A stretch of 43,492 nucleotides of DNA from Alphaproteobacteria bacterium (GCA_023301585.1 JAMASZ010000111.1:1-43492), one strand, 5' to 3'; shown: positions 32,249-40,396, numbered from the stretch's first letter. Notes: generated from the letters alone by a model not told the origin. Numbers and translations: made by a program.

Positions 32249-32668
32249 TTACTCAGAATCTAATGAGTCGTTAATTTCCTTTAACTCTTTGTCAATTTGC
32301 TCTTTTGACATTGAGCTTACCGCGCCATCTTCGATGCTTTGTTTTGCCTCTAATAGCTTTTGTTTTCTAGCGCGCTTTAATTGAGCGTCGTTTGCTTTAT
32401 TGGCATCATTCAGCTTTTCATCAATTATTTTTTTCAAGATAGACAGTCTAAGGTCATTCTTTGGTGATGCCGTTGATTTTGTGACAAAGCTCTCAACATC
32501 ATCGTCTTTAATTTCACGAGCAACATCTTTCGCAATGTCGTCAAGGTTTGCTTTTCGCGTGCCTCGTGGTGCTGTAAGAGGCAAGCTCCACAAGTCCTCT
32601 GTTGTGAGGTAGCCCACTGGAGACTTGAACCTTAGTTTTGTTTTTGTTGCTTTTAAGAAAATATCCAT
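32249..32668 (-). CDS. Conserved-type phage protein of unknown function
   Basis: 139 residues; AGGTG stands four bases before the start. The opening (IFLKATKTKLRFKSPVGYLTTEDLWSLPL...NLDDIAKDV) resembles small phage proteins I have seen beside large HDCxCC-type genes; no function is known to me. The second half is a charged helix (KKIIDEKLNDANKANDAQLKRARKQK). It lies seven bases from the 666-residue gene and is probably co-functional with it. Confidence 0.6.
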   Translation of the reverse strand: MDIFLKATKTKLRFKSPVGYLTTEDLWSLPLTAPRGTRKANLDDIAKDVAREIKDDDVESFVTKSTASPKNDLRLSILKKIIDEKLNDANKANDAQLKRARKQKLLEAKQSIEDGAVSSMSKEQIDKELKEINDSLDSE

Positions 32669-32675
32669 AATTCAC

Positions 32676-34676
32676 CTAGTTAAATTTTATTGTCATTGGT
32701 TTTCCATCAACTTTCACGTCAATAGTCTTTTTTATGGTTTCAGAAAATCCGAAACCGCTTAATTGATTTTCACTGAAACCGCACTTTGTTTTTTGAGCAA
32801 GTATCTCAAACACTTTTTTGTGCTGTATTAACTCATCACGCAAAAATTCGTTATAAATACCCCTTACCGGCTCAGGATTTTCACAACCATCAACAACAAA
32901 CATAAAATGCTTATTTCCTGATGAGTTAAATCCCCAGTGATTGGGAGACAGCATCATTGTTTTTACTTTGTGATAGCTTGATGAAGCAATTCCCCACTCG
33001 ATGACCGGCGCTGAGCTATTTGTGAGCCCATCACTCAAGATGTCGATCTCAATAGAGCCTGAGCTTGAAACGGTGATGCTTGCAACGTCGATGCTTTGGC
33101 CTCCTAAGGGAGAATTGTCGCTATAAATTCGAGTTAATTGACCGTCAAACTCGATCTCAATGCAAAAACCGGCATCAATACTCTCTCTTTTCGTGTAGTT
33201 ATTCACAATTACTTTGTAAACGCCTTCAGACATGTCATTGATTGCTATATTCTCAACAGGGTCGCGAGACTTTCTGCCGCCGGCATTCATGTCAACATCA
33301 AGCTTGCCCGACATATTTGAATAACTGATGTGATTTCCTGACGGTTCAAGCATGTGAATATCAAGGTCATCATAATTGCTCCAAGACAGAGAAACCCTGA
33401 GCTGGCAATCAATATCACCACCGGCATTCTTTACTTTTTGCTTTATGGAATCGGCCGCGCCGCCATTGTAGCTCCATGAAAAATCATTATCCCACTTAAA
33501 AAGCTTATTTGAGCCCTCAATTTTTGGTGACGTAAGTGATACTAAATTTTTGACCATCTCAGAATCAAAGAAAATATCAATTGATGATGCGCTTGGCACT
33601 ACATTTGAAATAAACTCATCAATTGAAACAATGCCAGCATTGTGAGTTGGCTTGGCCTTTGATTTAGCCTCAGACATAAGGGAATCAGACAGAGCATCTC
33701 TCATTAGCGGCCTAACGCTATTATCAACAAAAATAATATCATTCACTGACACATCATCTATTGACGCGTGACGGCGGTCAATTTGACCCCTGAGGCCAAG
33801 TTCATCAACTGTATTTAGAGCAGACTTGATCATTGATTCGGTGATTAGCGATTTGGGGCGCTTGTAGTTCTCTGGAGCAACCTTTGACTCATACTTTGCA
33901 ACGGCGGTCTCAAGATCAACACCGTCAGTTAGATCAACGGCAAGAGTGCCGATTACGGATGATTTGAATCTCGCAGCCCCGCAATCCAAGTGCTGCCAGA
34001 TGAAAACATCAATATCGCTCTGCTTATCCATGTCACTAATAAAAGATTTAGTGCCAATCATCATTTTAACAGCAGATAAAAATTCATTGCCCCTGTATAT
34101 TGATCCGCTCTCAATTAGTCCTGAAATAACCATAAGAGAATCAACATTAACCGCCTTTAATGTGTTAATGAAAGATTGAAAAAGCTGTTTTGAGTCCGCT
34201 ATTTTTGAAACATAACCATCAGAAAATGCAGACCGTGGAATCTCACAATGAAAGTGATTAAAAACCTCAGTGTCAAGCCCGTCATATCCGCCGCCTGAGA
34301 TTGTTTCCTCTTGAGATATTTTGTATTGATTGTAGTAAAACTTTGACCTAATTTTTCTACCAAGCACCAGAGATTTCATCTCATCAGCCACAACAGAATA
34401 AGGCCATCCAACGTCAACATCCCAAATGCTTGTGACCTTTCCATCAATTATTGCAACGACATTGCCGACGCGCTTAATGAATTGAGAGCAGCAATTGCAG
34501 TCATGCTCGGTGCGCTCTCTAAATATTTCATTTGAACCATCAGGGAATGACTCAAGATATGTGCGCCATACGTCATCTTTTCCGACATCCGCGACAAAAA
34601 GCGTCGATGATTTCATTGATTCAAATTTCTCATAAACTGCTTTTGAAAAATCAGTAAAAGGGACTTTTGTTTTCAT
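32676..34676 (-). CDS. Large protein with HDCxCC motif and YfaP/DUF2135-like domain
   Basis: 666 residues. Residues 54-85 hold ERTEHDCNCCSQFIKRVGNVVAI, three cysteines and a histidine that could bind metal, next to an aromatic DVGWPYSVV. The centre is helical. From about 427, LRVSLSWSNYDDLDIHMLEPSGNHISYSN, LDVDMNAGGRKSRDP and EGVYKVIVNNY match the beta-sandwich of YfaP-type DUF2135 proteins. I know similar large phage proteins but no function. A promoter with an operator lies 35 bases upstream, so it starts its own transcript with the 139-residue gene behind it. Confidence 0.75.
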   Translation of the reverse strand: MKTKVPFTDFSKAVYEKFESMKSSTLFVADVGKDDVWRTYLESFPDGSNEIFRERTEHDCNCCSQFIKRVGNVVAIIDGKVTSIWDVDVGWPYSVVADEMKSLVLGRKIRSKFYYNQYKISQEETISGGGYDGLDTEVFNHFHCEIPRSAFSDGYVSKIADSKQLFQSFINTLKAVNVDSLMVISGLIESGSIYRGNEFLSAVKMMIGTKSFISDMDKQSDIDVFIWQHLDCGAARFKSSVIGTLAVDLTDGVDLETAVAKYESKVAPENYKRPKSLITESMIKSALNTVDELGLRGQIDRRHASIDDVSVNDIIFVDNSVRPLMRDALSDSLMSEAKSKAKPTHNAGIVSIDEFISNVVPSASSIDIFFDSEMVKNLVSLTSPKIEGSNKLFKWDNDFSWSYNGGAADSIKQKVKNAGGDIDCQLRVSLSWSNYDDLDIHMLEPSGNHISYSNMSGKLDVDMNAGGRKSRDPVENIAINDMSEGVYKVIVNNYTKRESIDAGFCIEIEFDGQLTRIYSDNSPLGGQSIDVASITVSSSGSIEIDILSDGLTNSSAPVIEWGIASSSYHKVKTMMLSPNHWGFNSSGNKHFMFVVDGCENPEPVRGIYNEFLRDELIQHKKVFEILAQKTKCGFSENQLSGFGFSETIKKTIDVKVDGKPMTIKFN

Positions 34677-34710
34677 TTTTTATAATCTCATTTAGTTATT
34701 TGATAAATTA

Positions 34711-34738
34711 ATTATAAGCATACTTATAAAATAATCAA
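34711..34738 (-). promoter_or_regulatory. Leftward promoter P1 with operator
   Basis: On the minus strand, TTGATT (34733-34738), 16 bases, then TATAAT (34711-34716). The palindrome TTATAAG-CATA-CTTATAA (34712-34729) covers the -10 box and most of the spacer. A second palindrome, ACTTAT-TT-ATAAGT (34740-34753), lies upstream. It would start the mRNA about 28 bases before the 666-residue gene. Confidence 0.72.
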
Positions 34739-34752
34739 TACTTATTTATAAG

Positions 34753-35166
34753 TTAGTTTATATTTTTCCACTCTTTGTTATTAATTAAATTTACAACCCG
34801 ACGACACATATCAACATCAAACATGCCAATGTGACAGTCCTTGCCGTCAATTCCAAGTTGTCCGGCGAGCCATTTATAGCCACTACCGCGCGCATAATGC
34901 TTTTTATATTCTGGATTTTCAGCCCTGCGACGAATAAACTTTGCCTTCCAGAGCGGATCAAACGCGGCGTGCGCCATCTTTTTCCACTCCCTGAGTTGTT
35001 TGTTTGCCAACCTTCCAAGCGGTTTATCTGTTCCCTTGTGAACGCCAACATAAGCGTCGCAAGGCCGGCACAAATAAATCATTCCGTAACTTCGGCCGTA
35101 AACCTCGCGACTATCGACATATTTTGACGGCTCATTGCAATAAGGGCAGATTAGAATCTCTAACAT
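34753..35166 (-). CDS. Zinc-finger protein, DUF3268-like
   Basis: 137 residues. CPYCNEPSKYVDSREVYGRSYGMIYLCRPCDAYVGVHKGTDKPLGRLAN is the DUF3268 pattern: two CxxC pairs forming a zinc site, an aromatic linker and PLG. FDPLWK and GMFD at the C-terminal side also fit. DNA or RNA binding is likely but its target is unknown. Confidence 0.75.
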   Translation of the reverse strand: MLEILICPYCNEPSKYVDSREVYGRSYGMIYLCRPCDAYVGVHKGTDKPLGRLANKQLREWKKMAHAAFDPLWKAKFIRRRAENPEYKKHYARGSGYKWLAGQLGIDGKDCHIGMFDVDMCRRVVNLINNKEWKNIN

Positions 35167-35197
35167 TTAATTAAGGCCAAATTTCATTTTATAAATC

Positions 35198-35497
35198 CTA
35201 AAGAGACATAAATTCATAACCATCCACCTCGAAATATTCATTTCTAATTTGATGGTCGCAATTATTCTCTAAATGTTTTTTTAGGTTTGCTGTTATTAAG
35301 AAAGGCGCTTTGTCTTGTATTAAATCAACCATCATGAAATTATCAACAGCCTCTTTAATTAAATCTACTTCTGACTGACCGCCATGATCGTCTAAATCTA
35401 TGCCTCCGATAAATCCCACGATGACAACCTGATATTCTCTATCTGCGACAGTGCAACCATCTTGTAATATTATTTCCACTTGAACAATATCGCTCAT
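35198..35497 (-). CDS. Hypothetical protein
   Basis: 99 residues from ATG 35497, which has GGTGGTGG just upstream; an earlier start at 35524 is inside the preceding gene. It is acidic, with a beta-rich start and a helical centre (SEVDLIKEAVDNFMMVDLIQDKAPF). No motif recognised. Its start overlaps the previous stop region (TAATATG). Confidence 0.5.
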   Translation of the reverse strand: MSDIVQVEIILQDGCTVADREYQVVIVGFIGGIDLDDHGGQSEVDLIKEAVDNFMMVDLIQDKAPFLITANLKKHLENNCDHQIRNEYFEVDGYEFMSL

Positions 35498-35498
35498 A

Positions 35499-35741
35499 TT
35501 AACCACCACCAAAATCAGCAACATCGTCTACCTGATTATCGTGGATGGCAATTAGATTCTCGTCGTCAAGCTCACAATATTGCTCAGGTCTGGTATCGTT
35601 AGCCATGAAATACGTTCCGTGCTCAACCTCTGTTTCCACATAGTCAATGACGAAATCACAACCATCATGAAACAAAATATTCACCCCAACTCCAAGCTCA
35701 TGCGCCAAATCTTCTGCGCTTTCAAATTTTTTCCAATTCAC
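35499..35741 (-). CDS. Small acidic protein, hypothetical
   Basis: 80 residues, acidic, no recognised motif (WKKFESAEDLAHELGVGVNILFHDG...). It overlaps the upstream gene by four bases and ends in GGG just before the next ribosome site. Part of a run of small leftward genes. Confidence 0.52.
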   Translation of the reverse strand: MNWKKFESAEDLAHELGVGVNILFHDGCDFVIDYVETEVEHGTYFMANDTRPEQYCELDDENLIAIHDNQVDDVADFGGG

Positions 35742-35947
35742 TTTGACACCTCAATATATTCTTTTTTCGGATCAGGCAGCAACATCCATTTATTAACGTT
35801 TAAAATTATAGAGCCTTGACTATAAAAATTGCCTTCATCAAAAACCATTTCCATGCGCGTTGTTTCGCCAATCACGCCAATAACTAAAACACCTTTGTTT
35901 GATTGGATTTGTTTTGGTAGCTCGTCTTTTGTGTTTTTCCAGCTCAT
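35738..35947 (-). CDS. Small protein, DUF551-like end
   Basis: 69 residues. A start SWKNTKDELPKQ and a closing NKWMLLPDPKKE resemble DUF551-type small phage proteins, in which a Trp-Met-x-Leu-Pro-x-Pro segment is conserved. Function unknown. It overlaps both neighbouring genes. Confidence 0.58.
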   Translation of the reverse strand: MSWKNTKDELPKQIQSNKGVLVIGVIGETTRMEMVFDEGNFYSQGSIILNVNKWMLLPDPKKEYIEVSK

Positions 35948-36369
35948 ACCTCAACCACCTCAAGCCCCATCTCTTTGCCGTGTAAAGCAAAGTCAGGGTG
36001 AACGCCAACACAAGTGAAAATTGCCAATTTGCAATGACTTGGAATGCTTGACGCGTTGGCTGAATCTACATCAATCCAATCCTGAGATATTCCGGTATAG
36101 ATTGTCGTGACATTCCAAATAAACCCATCAGGAAGCCAAGACCAATCCTTGAGAATTTGAGGCTTATTCAACCGAGGCCGACAATGAGCGAACTCCCTTA
36201 ACTGATCAGAGTCAGGACTATAATAATCACCCACATCCTCATATTGAGGCGATCTCACGCTTTTTAATGTCGATGACATCGCCATGCTTGGGCTAGAATT
36301 GAACTTCCAGAACTCGCAATCAAATTCTTTGTCAATAAATGCCTTGATATTTAATTTTTTATCGCTCAT
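35944..36369 (-). CDS. Hypothetical protein
   Basis: 141 residues with AAGTGAG before its start. Cys/Trp/His positions are scattered (DCEFWKF, AHCRPRLNK, DWSWLPDGFIWNV, CKLAIFTCVGVHPDF); no family recognised. Its ribosome site contains the stop codon of the coding-like frame that precedes it. Confidence 0.55.
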   Translation of the reverse strand: MSDKKLNIKAFIDKEFDCEFWKFNSSPSMAMSSTLKSVRSPQYEDVGDYYSPDSDQLREFAHCRPRLNKPQILKDWSWLPDGFIWNVTTIYTGISQDWIDVDSANASSIPSHCKLAIFTCVGVHPDFALHGKEMGLEVVEV

Positions 36370-36376
36370 TTTAATC

Positions 36377-36514
36377 TCACTTAATTTGGTTAATGCGTTT
36401 TCGATCTAGCCGCGCCCGACACAAGGAGTCACAAAGTTCCAACCGCGTGATGATCTCACCTTTAAAAAAGGGCTCTTGTTTATGCTCTGTTATCAGCTCG
36501 GAGCTCTGGGCTTT
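36377..36514 (-). other. Coding-like open frame lacking a normal start
   Basis: This minus-strand frame is open for 45 codons and reads as ordinary protein (SSELITEHKQEPFF, then RLELCDSLCRARLDRKR). It stops at TGA inside the AAGTGAG ribosome site of the next gene, as expected for a coupled gene, but no ATG, GTG or well-placed TTG begins it. It could be reached by a -1 shift at AAAAAG from the frame that starts at ATG 36596, or it is a remnant. Confidence 0.35.
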
Positions 36515-36523
36515 TTAACCCGA

Positions 36524-36640
36524 TTAGTTCGCGCAAACGTGCCACAATCCAGCACGACAAACGCATGATTTAATTTTTTTGAAACCTGCATAATCCAAAG
36601 CCTCAAGAATTTTGGTTAAGTTTTCGCCTTGTAATTTCAT
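36524..36640 (-). CDS. Small open frame, first gene after promoter P2
   Basis: 38 residues beginning MKLQGENLTKILEALDYAG, with AGTGAG seven bases before the ATG, the same layout as the gene at 36369. The promoter at 36672-36700 would start mRNA about 25 bases upstream, so this is the first start codon on that transcript. It has three Cys and two His or Trp near its end. It could be a real peptide, a leader peptide, or the first part of a frameshifted gene. Confidence 0.5.
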   Translation of the reverse strand: MKLQGENLTKILEALDYAGFKKIKSCVCRAGLWHVCAN

Positions 36641-36671
36641 TTTAATTCTCACTTTTTGTTTGATGTAAATA

Positions 36672-36700
36672 ATTATAAGCGGCCTTATAATATAAGTCAA
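36672..36700 (-). promoter_or_regulatory. Leftward promoter P2 with operator
   Basis: On the minus strand, TTGACT (36695-36700), 17 bases, TATAAT (36672-36677), close to a consensus sigma-70 promoter. The palindrome TTATAAG-CGGC-CTTATAA (36673-36690) covers the -10 box, and CTTATA-A-TATAAG (36684-36696) overlaps the -35 side. Its flanks are nearly identical to those of P3 at 41.7 kb. Confidence 0.82.
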
Positions 36701-36706
36701 CTAATA

Positions 36707-37132
36707 TTATGCGTTTTTCCCTTCACCGTTTTCATCGTGCCATTTTTTGTGATGCTCAGGACATAGCCATCTAACATCTAATGGATTGCTGTAGTCGTCG
36801 TGATGGGCGTGAACACGCTGAATTGATCCACAAGTCTCGCAAGGCTTCCTTATTAACTCGCCCGTTTTTATTCGGTACGCAACAACACCGTGCGCGTAAA
36901 GTTTCTTTTTGTTTTTATCTCGCCATTTGATTTTAGATTCCTTTCCTTTTTTTGAGGCGGTGTACTTGCTGCTTGCTTGGAGGTGCTTCTTTTTTCCAGA
37001 GCCTTTTTGATAGTTTAGTCGCCTTTGCTTAGCCCTACATGGAACGCAAAAGTCTTTCATGTCCTCAGGCGTGTCAACCTTGCACTTAAATGAAACATTT
37101 TCTGAACTTTCACCACATTTAATACAAATCAT
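36707..37132 (-). CDS. HNH-type zinc protein/endonuclease
   Basis: 141 residues. Two Cys pairs at the start (CIKCG, CVPC), a basic middle, then CETCGSIQRVHAHHDDYSNPLDVRWLCPEHHKKWH, an HNH-like domain with CxxC-His pairs as found in free-standing phage endonucleases. The His-His-Asp core looks intact. It could be homing or host-directed; I see no interrupted gene beside it. No ribosome site is visible and a 14-base hairpin ends two bases before the ATG. Confidence 0.75.
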   Translation of the reverse strand: MICIKCGESSENVSFKCKVDTPEDMKDFCVPCRAKQRRLNYQKGSGKKKHLQASSKYTASKKGKESKIKWRDKNKKKLYAHGVVAYRIKTGELIRKPCETCGSIQRVHAHHDDYSNPLDVRWLCPEHHKKWHDENGEGKNA

Positions 37133-37133
37133 A

Positions 37134-37168
37134 ATTATTATCCCAATCGTTTAAATTGGGATAATAAT
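37134..37168. repeat. Perfect 14-base inverted repeat before the HNH gene
   Basis: ATTATTATCCCAAT at 37134-37147 is perfectly repeated inverted at 37155-37168, around a seven-base centre. It lies between ssb and the HNH gene, ending two bases before the HNH start codon. No T run follows. It could be an operator or an RNA hairpin that hides the HNH translation start. Confidence 0.8.
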
Positions 37169-37198
37169 ACAATCATACATCGTTAATGTAAAGGTACA

Positions 37199-37789
37199 TC
37201 AGAAGGGAATATCATCGTCAAAGTCATTGGAAGGCTGAGGCTGTCGCTGCTGCCCTCCGCCTTGATAGCCGCCTTGACCTCCCTGCTGCTGGTAGCCGCC
37301 GCGCTGCCCTTGGTTTTGCCCTTGGTTTTGAGATTGATAGCCGCCCTGATTCTGACCTTGCTGCTGATTTTGTCCGCCACGGTTTTGGCCTGATTGATTA
37401 TTCTGGCCTTGATTGCGGTTTTGGTTGTTGTTGCCCTGATGCCCTTGTCCGCCGGTCTGCGAGTCGAGCATTTGCATTGTATTTGCAACAATCTCGGTTG
37501 TGTATCTGTCATTGCCGCCGTCATCTTGCCACTTTCGTGTTTGCAACTTACCCTCAACATAAACCTTTGAGCCTTTTCGCAAATACTCTCCAGCTATTTC
37601 GCCCAATCGATTAAACATGACAATTCGATGCCATTCAGTTTTTTCGTTTTCTTGGCCGGTGTTTTTATCCTTCCATTTCTCAGAAGTTGCAACACTAATG
37701 TTTGCAATTGCTGACCCGTTTGCGGCATATCTTACCTCAGGATCATTCCCCAAGTTGCCAACAATTATTACTTTATTTACTCCAGACAT
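37199..37789 (-). CDS. ssb: Single-stranded DNA-binding protein
   Basis: 196 residues with CGGAG before the start. Residues 1-112 form the OB fold ([54 protein letters not shown]). A linker rich in Gly and Gln follows (about 113-180), and the protein ends in the acidic tip DFDDDIPF, which binds partner proteins. It protects ssDNA and works with the ERF annealase and YqaJ exonuclease encoded upstream in the same direction. Confidence 0.96.
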   Translation of the reverse strand: MSGVNKVIIVGNLGNDPEVRYAANGSAIANISVATSEKWKDKNTGQENEKTEWHRIVMFNRLGEIAGEYLRKGSKVYVEGKLQTRKWQDDGGNDRYTTEIVANTMQMLDSQTGGQGHQGNNNQNRNQGQNNQSGQNRGGQNQQQGQNQGGYQSQNQGQNQGQRGGYQQQGGQGGYQGGGQQRQPQPSNDFDDDIPF

Positions 37790-37809
37790 TTCATTACTCC
37801 GATTTTAAG

Positions 37810-37926
37810 TTAATAGTCTTGATCTAATTTTCTCGAATCAATTGAATCAGGATCAAATGAATCGACGCCCATTATCTTTGTTTTTGCCGCGTAAAGCTTA
37901 AATAAATAAGCATCAATGCCGTGTAG
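37810..37926 (-). pseudogene. In-frame 38-codon extension beyond TGA
   Basis: After the TGA (37927-37929) that ends the gene at 38499, the same frame stays open for 38 codons to TAA. It reads as protein: HGIDAYLFKLYAAKTKI, then SFDPDSIDSRKL. It has no ribosome site, and its only ATG (codon 19) would leave 20 residues. The stop context is TGA CTA, one that favours readthrough in several systems. Either the upstream gene has a fresh nonsense mutation or TGA is read through. Confidence 0.5.
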
Positions 37927-38499
37927 TCAGGTTGGGTTTGTTATGTCCATTTCATGGTTTATCCCAACATAAAAGTGACTCTTGTCGTGACTCTCCATTA
38001 AGAGCAAGTGACACTTTGTCGATCCAAATGAATCATCATCTTTAATTTTAAATGAATATGAGCCATAGTCGTTCCCCATCATTTCAACTAAGTAATACTC
38101 GCCATGATCACTCATGTCGTCGTTTTCTTCTCTGTAATGAGTTAATATTTTTTCAGCTAGATCATCCATGTCAACTGATTTTGGTGCGGTTGAGAGAACC
38201 CCGTCAATCATCTTTGTAAGTATCTCAGCAGACGCATCACCAGCAAAATCAGCCATTTTCTTATTCAAGATAAGTGAAATGACCTCACTATAACTTTGAA
38301 TGTCGATTGATTGCATTGAGACGCCCATTTTTTCATTTATGGCTTTTTCAATGGTTTTTTTAATATCCCCATATCTGAACGCCGAATCAATGCAATCAGT
38401 AAAGCACTTATCAATTGCGTTATCAATTTTATCTTGTATTGCACTTGACGCCAGATACTCGCCAAGCCTTTCATTAAAAACATTTTGTAAATCTTTCAT
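37927..38499 (-). CDS. Hypothetical early protein (possibly truncated by TGA)
   Basis: 190 residues from ATG 38499; the earlier start at 38574 is in the neighbouring gene. The N-terminal half is helical and charged (MKDLQNVFNERLGEYLASSAIQDKIDN), the C-terminal half has CHLLLMESHDKSHFYVGINHE, ending MDITNPT. No family recognised. The same frame continues for 38 protein-like codons after its TGA, so the ancestral gene was probably 229 codons. Confidence 0.6.
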   Translation of the reverse strand: MKDLQNVFNERLGEYLASSAIQDKIDNAIDKCFTDCIDSAFRYGDIKKTIEKAINEKMGVSMQSIDIQSYSEVISLILNKKMADFAGDASAEILTKMIDGVLSTAPKSVDMDDLAEKILTHYREENDDMSDHGEYYLVEMMGNDYGSYSFKIKDDDSFGSTKCHLLLMESHDKSHFYVGINHEMDITNPT

Positions 38500-38522
38500 T
38501 TCAATTACCAATTTTTTAGTTA

Positions 38523-38714
38523 TTAACCGCAAGCCCCACCGAGAGGGCTGAAAAAGTACCAGTGATACACGCAATATGTCACTGACAAAGTTACTCCGTG
38601 ATTTTGAATATTTGGAGATCGCTTATTATTAACAAGACTCCAAGCTGCCTCAAAAATTACGCCAATTAATGAATAGATCATTGCCACGCAATTTAAAAAA
38701 ATAATTAAAGACAT
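38523..38714 (-). CDS. Small membrane protein
   Basis: 63 residues. A hydrophobic segment covers about residues 3-24 (LIIFLNCVAMIYSLIGVIFEA), with a second aromatic stretch near the end. AAGGGTG lies six bases before the start, overlapping the stop of the preceding gene, which supports translation. No family recognised. Confidence 0.58.
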   Translation of the reverse strand: MSLIIFLNCVAMIYSLIGVIFEAAWSLVNNKRSPNIQNHGVTLSVTYCVYHWYFFSPLGGACG

Positions 38715-38717
38715 AAT

Positions 38718-39707
38718 TTACACCCTTGAAAGGTTCACATTTAAAACCTTGTCATTTGACTCAAGATCATTAAATAATTTTCGCGCCATTTCTTTTGCTT
38801 GAGAGTCTGTGCAATTCATTGAGATTGAAATAACAAAATTGCAATCAGGGTCGTCAATGTGGATTGGCTCACTTACCGGCTCTTGATATTGACCCTGAGT
38901 CTCATTATGGCGATCATGAGTGTGGTTGCTTGTAGGATCATTTACGGGCTCATTTTGAATGCTCTCACCGAGAACATCGGCAGTGCTTACCTTGTTTTGA
39001 GATGCCTTTTCCGCCTTAAGCTTTTGAAGTTCATCGGCTGTGATTCTTGAGTCAATTGTTTGCTGTAGCAATTGACCATCCATCACAAGAAGATTTTTAA
39101 CATCCTGAAATAAGCTTTTATTTTCTGGTGAAACACGATCAATTATTTTCATGTTCAGCTCATAATGATCGCGAGTTTTGTCTATTATTGTCTTGAGTCC
39201 GGTCATTACATCATCAATACGGTCTTGCATAGATTTGACTGTTTTGAGACCTTTGATTGATCTTTCAAATTCAGACGTGGCATCAAATACAAAAGGCAAA
39301 ATCAAAAAGAAAGGCCGTGATTTTTCAGCAACCTCATCATAATAATTGTCAATCTCATCAGTAGCCTTTGAAACAATATCAATTTTAATTTGAGCTTTTC
39401 TGCTTTTTATTTGCTTATCAAGAGACAGCCTTGCAGTCCGAGCCTCAGCCGTCATTTCATCGATGCTGTCAAATAGCTTTTGAATTTCTGACGCCTGATT
39501 AAGCACATCAGATTTTGTCTCGATTAAACCTGACTCAAACAGCTTTAAATTCTTAACCGAATCTTGAGCCTCAATGAAATCATCATCAGTCTCCAGCTTT
39601 TTGTTTATTTTCTGGATCGATTCAATGAGCTCTTTTTTATACTCATCAAAATTTGACTCCATTACTTTTCCGCTAATCTGTATTACCAGCTCTTTCACGT
39701 CACTCAT
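38718..39707 (-). CDS. Recombination-module protein, coiled coil (DUF1351-like candidate)
   Basis: 329 residues with AAGGTGA before the start. Long charged helices occupy residues 1-235 (for example IESIQKINKKLETDDDFIEAQDSVKNLK and SLDKQIKSRKAQIKIDIV), followed by a disordered His/Asn/Glu-rich linker and a small beta-rich end (CNFVISISMNCTDSQAKEMARKLF). Its size, coiled coil and place beside YqaJ and ERF genes fit the DUF1351-type proteins of recombination cassettes. Assigned by context. Confidence 0.55.
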   Translation of the reverse strand: MSDVKELVIQISGKVMESNFDEYKKELIESIQKINKKLETDDDFIEAQDSVKNLKLFESGLIETKSDVLNQASEIQKLFDSIDEMTAEARTARLSLDKQIKSRKAQIKIDIVSKATDEIDNYYDEVAEKSRPFFLILPFVFDATSEFERSIKGLKTVKSMQDRIDDVMTGLKTIIDKTRDHYELNMKIIDRVSPENKSLFQDVKNLLVMDGQLLQQTIDSRITADELQKLKAEKASQNKVSTADVLGESIQNEPVNDPTSNHTHDRHNETQGQYQEPVSEPIHIDDPDCNFVISISMNCTDSQAKEMARKLFNDLESNDKVLNVNLSRV

Positions 39708-39718
39708 AAATCACCTTT

Positions 39719-40396
39719 TTAAATATTAAATGTTAGTTTTGTTTTTGGCTTTTTTTGCTCTATAACTTCTGGCTTTTCGCGCGCCTGAATCGCCTTTAAG
39801 CCGCTCTCTATTTTATCAAGAAACCCCTTGTGAACGGTTTCAAAACCCTTAATCCACTTATCATCACGCTTAACAGTTATTATCAAGTCAGGTAAATCAG
39901 GGTGATAGCTCATAAAATCCCACTCATCAAATCCAGTTACAAACATCGACCCTTGCACTTGAGGGATGTACACGTTTGGTATTTTTCCTGATAGTAAATA
40001 CTCTATTTGAGTGTGAGCCGATGGACATTTGATCTCCAGACCTTTCGCATCCTCAATTAAAAAACCGTCAGGGCTGCAAGACGTTCGCTTGCTTTCATCC
40101 ATATAAATCAAACCACACTCAGACACCTCGTTTCCGGTTGCCAATTCGTATGCTGATCTGGCCTCAGGCTCTAATTCAATGCCTCGCCTCATTGATTTCG
40201 TTGAGACCGATGATGAGAATGATTTTCCGGCAATAATCTCAGCAATTATTTTGTTTGACAAATCAGCAACCTTTGCTCCAGTTGCTGGCCGGCCTTTAGG
40301 TGTGAATATATCACCGAAATTTGACGCCGAAAGAACGCCAGATCTGGCCTGAAACCATTCGGGCTCACCTTGTACAATATCCCATTCAACAATCAT
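39719..40396 (-). CDS. YqaJ-type exonuclease
   Basis: 225 residues. PEWFQARSGVLSASNFGDIF, ELEPEARSAYELATG, SCSPDGFL and LEIKCPSAHT give the lambda exonuclease family sites (Asp and Glu-x-Lys of the PD-(D/E)xK core), and IPQVQGSMFVTGFDEWDF completes it. It resects double-stranded ends 5' to 3', producing ssDNA for the ERF annealase, whose stop overlaps its start (ATGA). Confidence 0.93.
   Translation of the reverse strand: MIVEWDIVQGEPEWFQARSGVLSASNFGDIFTPKGRPATGAKVADLSNKIIAEIIAGKSFSSSVSTKSMRRGIELEPEARSAYELATGNEVSECGLIYMDESKRTSCSPDGFLIEDAKGLEIKCPSAHTQIEYLLSGKIPNVYIPQVQGSMFVTGFDEWDFMSYHPDLPDLIITVKRDDKWIKGFETVHKGFLDKIESGLKAIQAREKPEVIEQKKPKTKLTFNI

Noticed and set aside
37199-37560. Second minus-strand frame of 125 codons inside ssb
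   Set aside because: It is a shadow of the Gly/Gln-rich linker, with unusual composition and no ribosome site.
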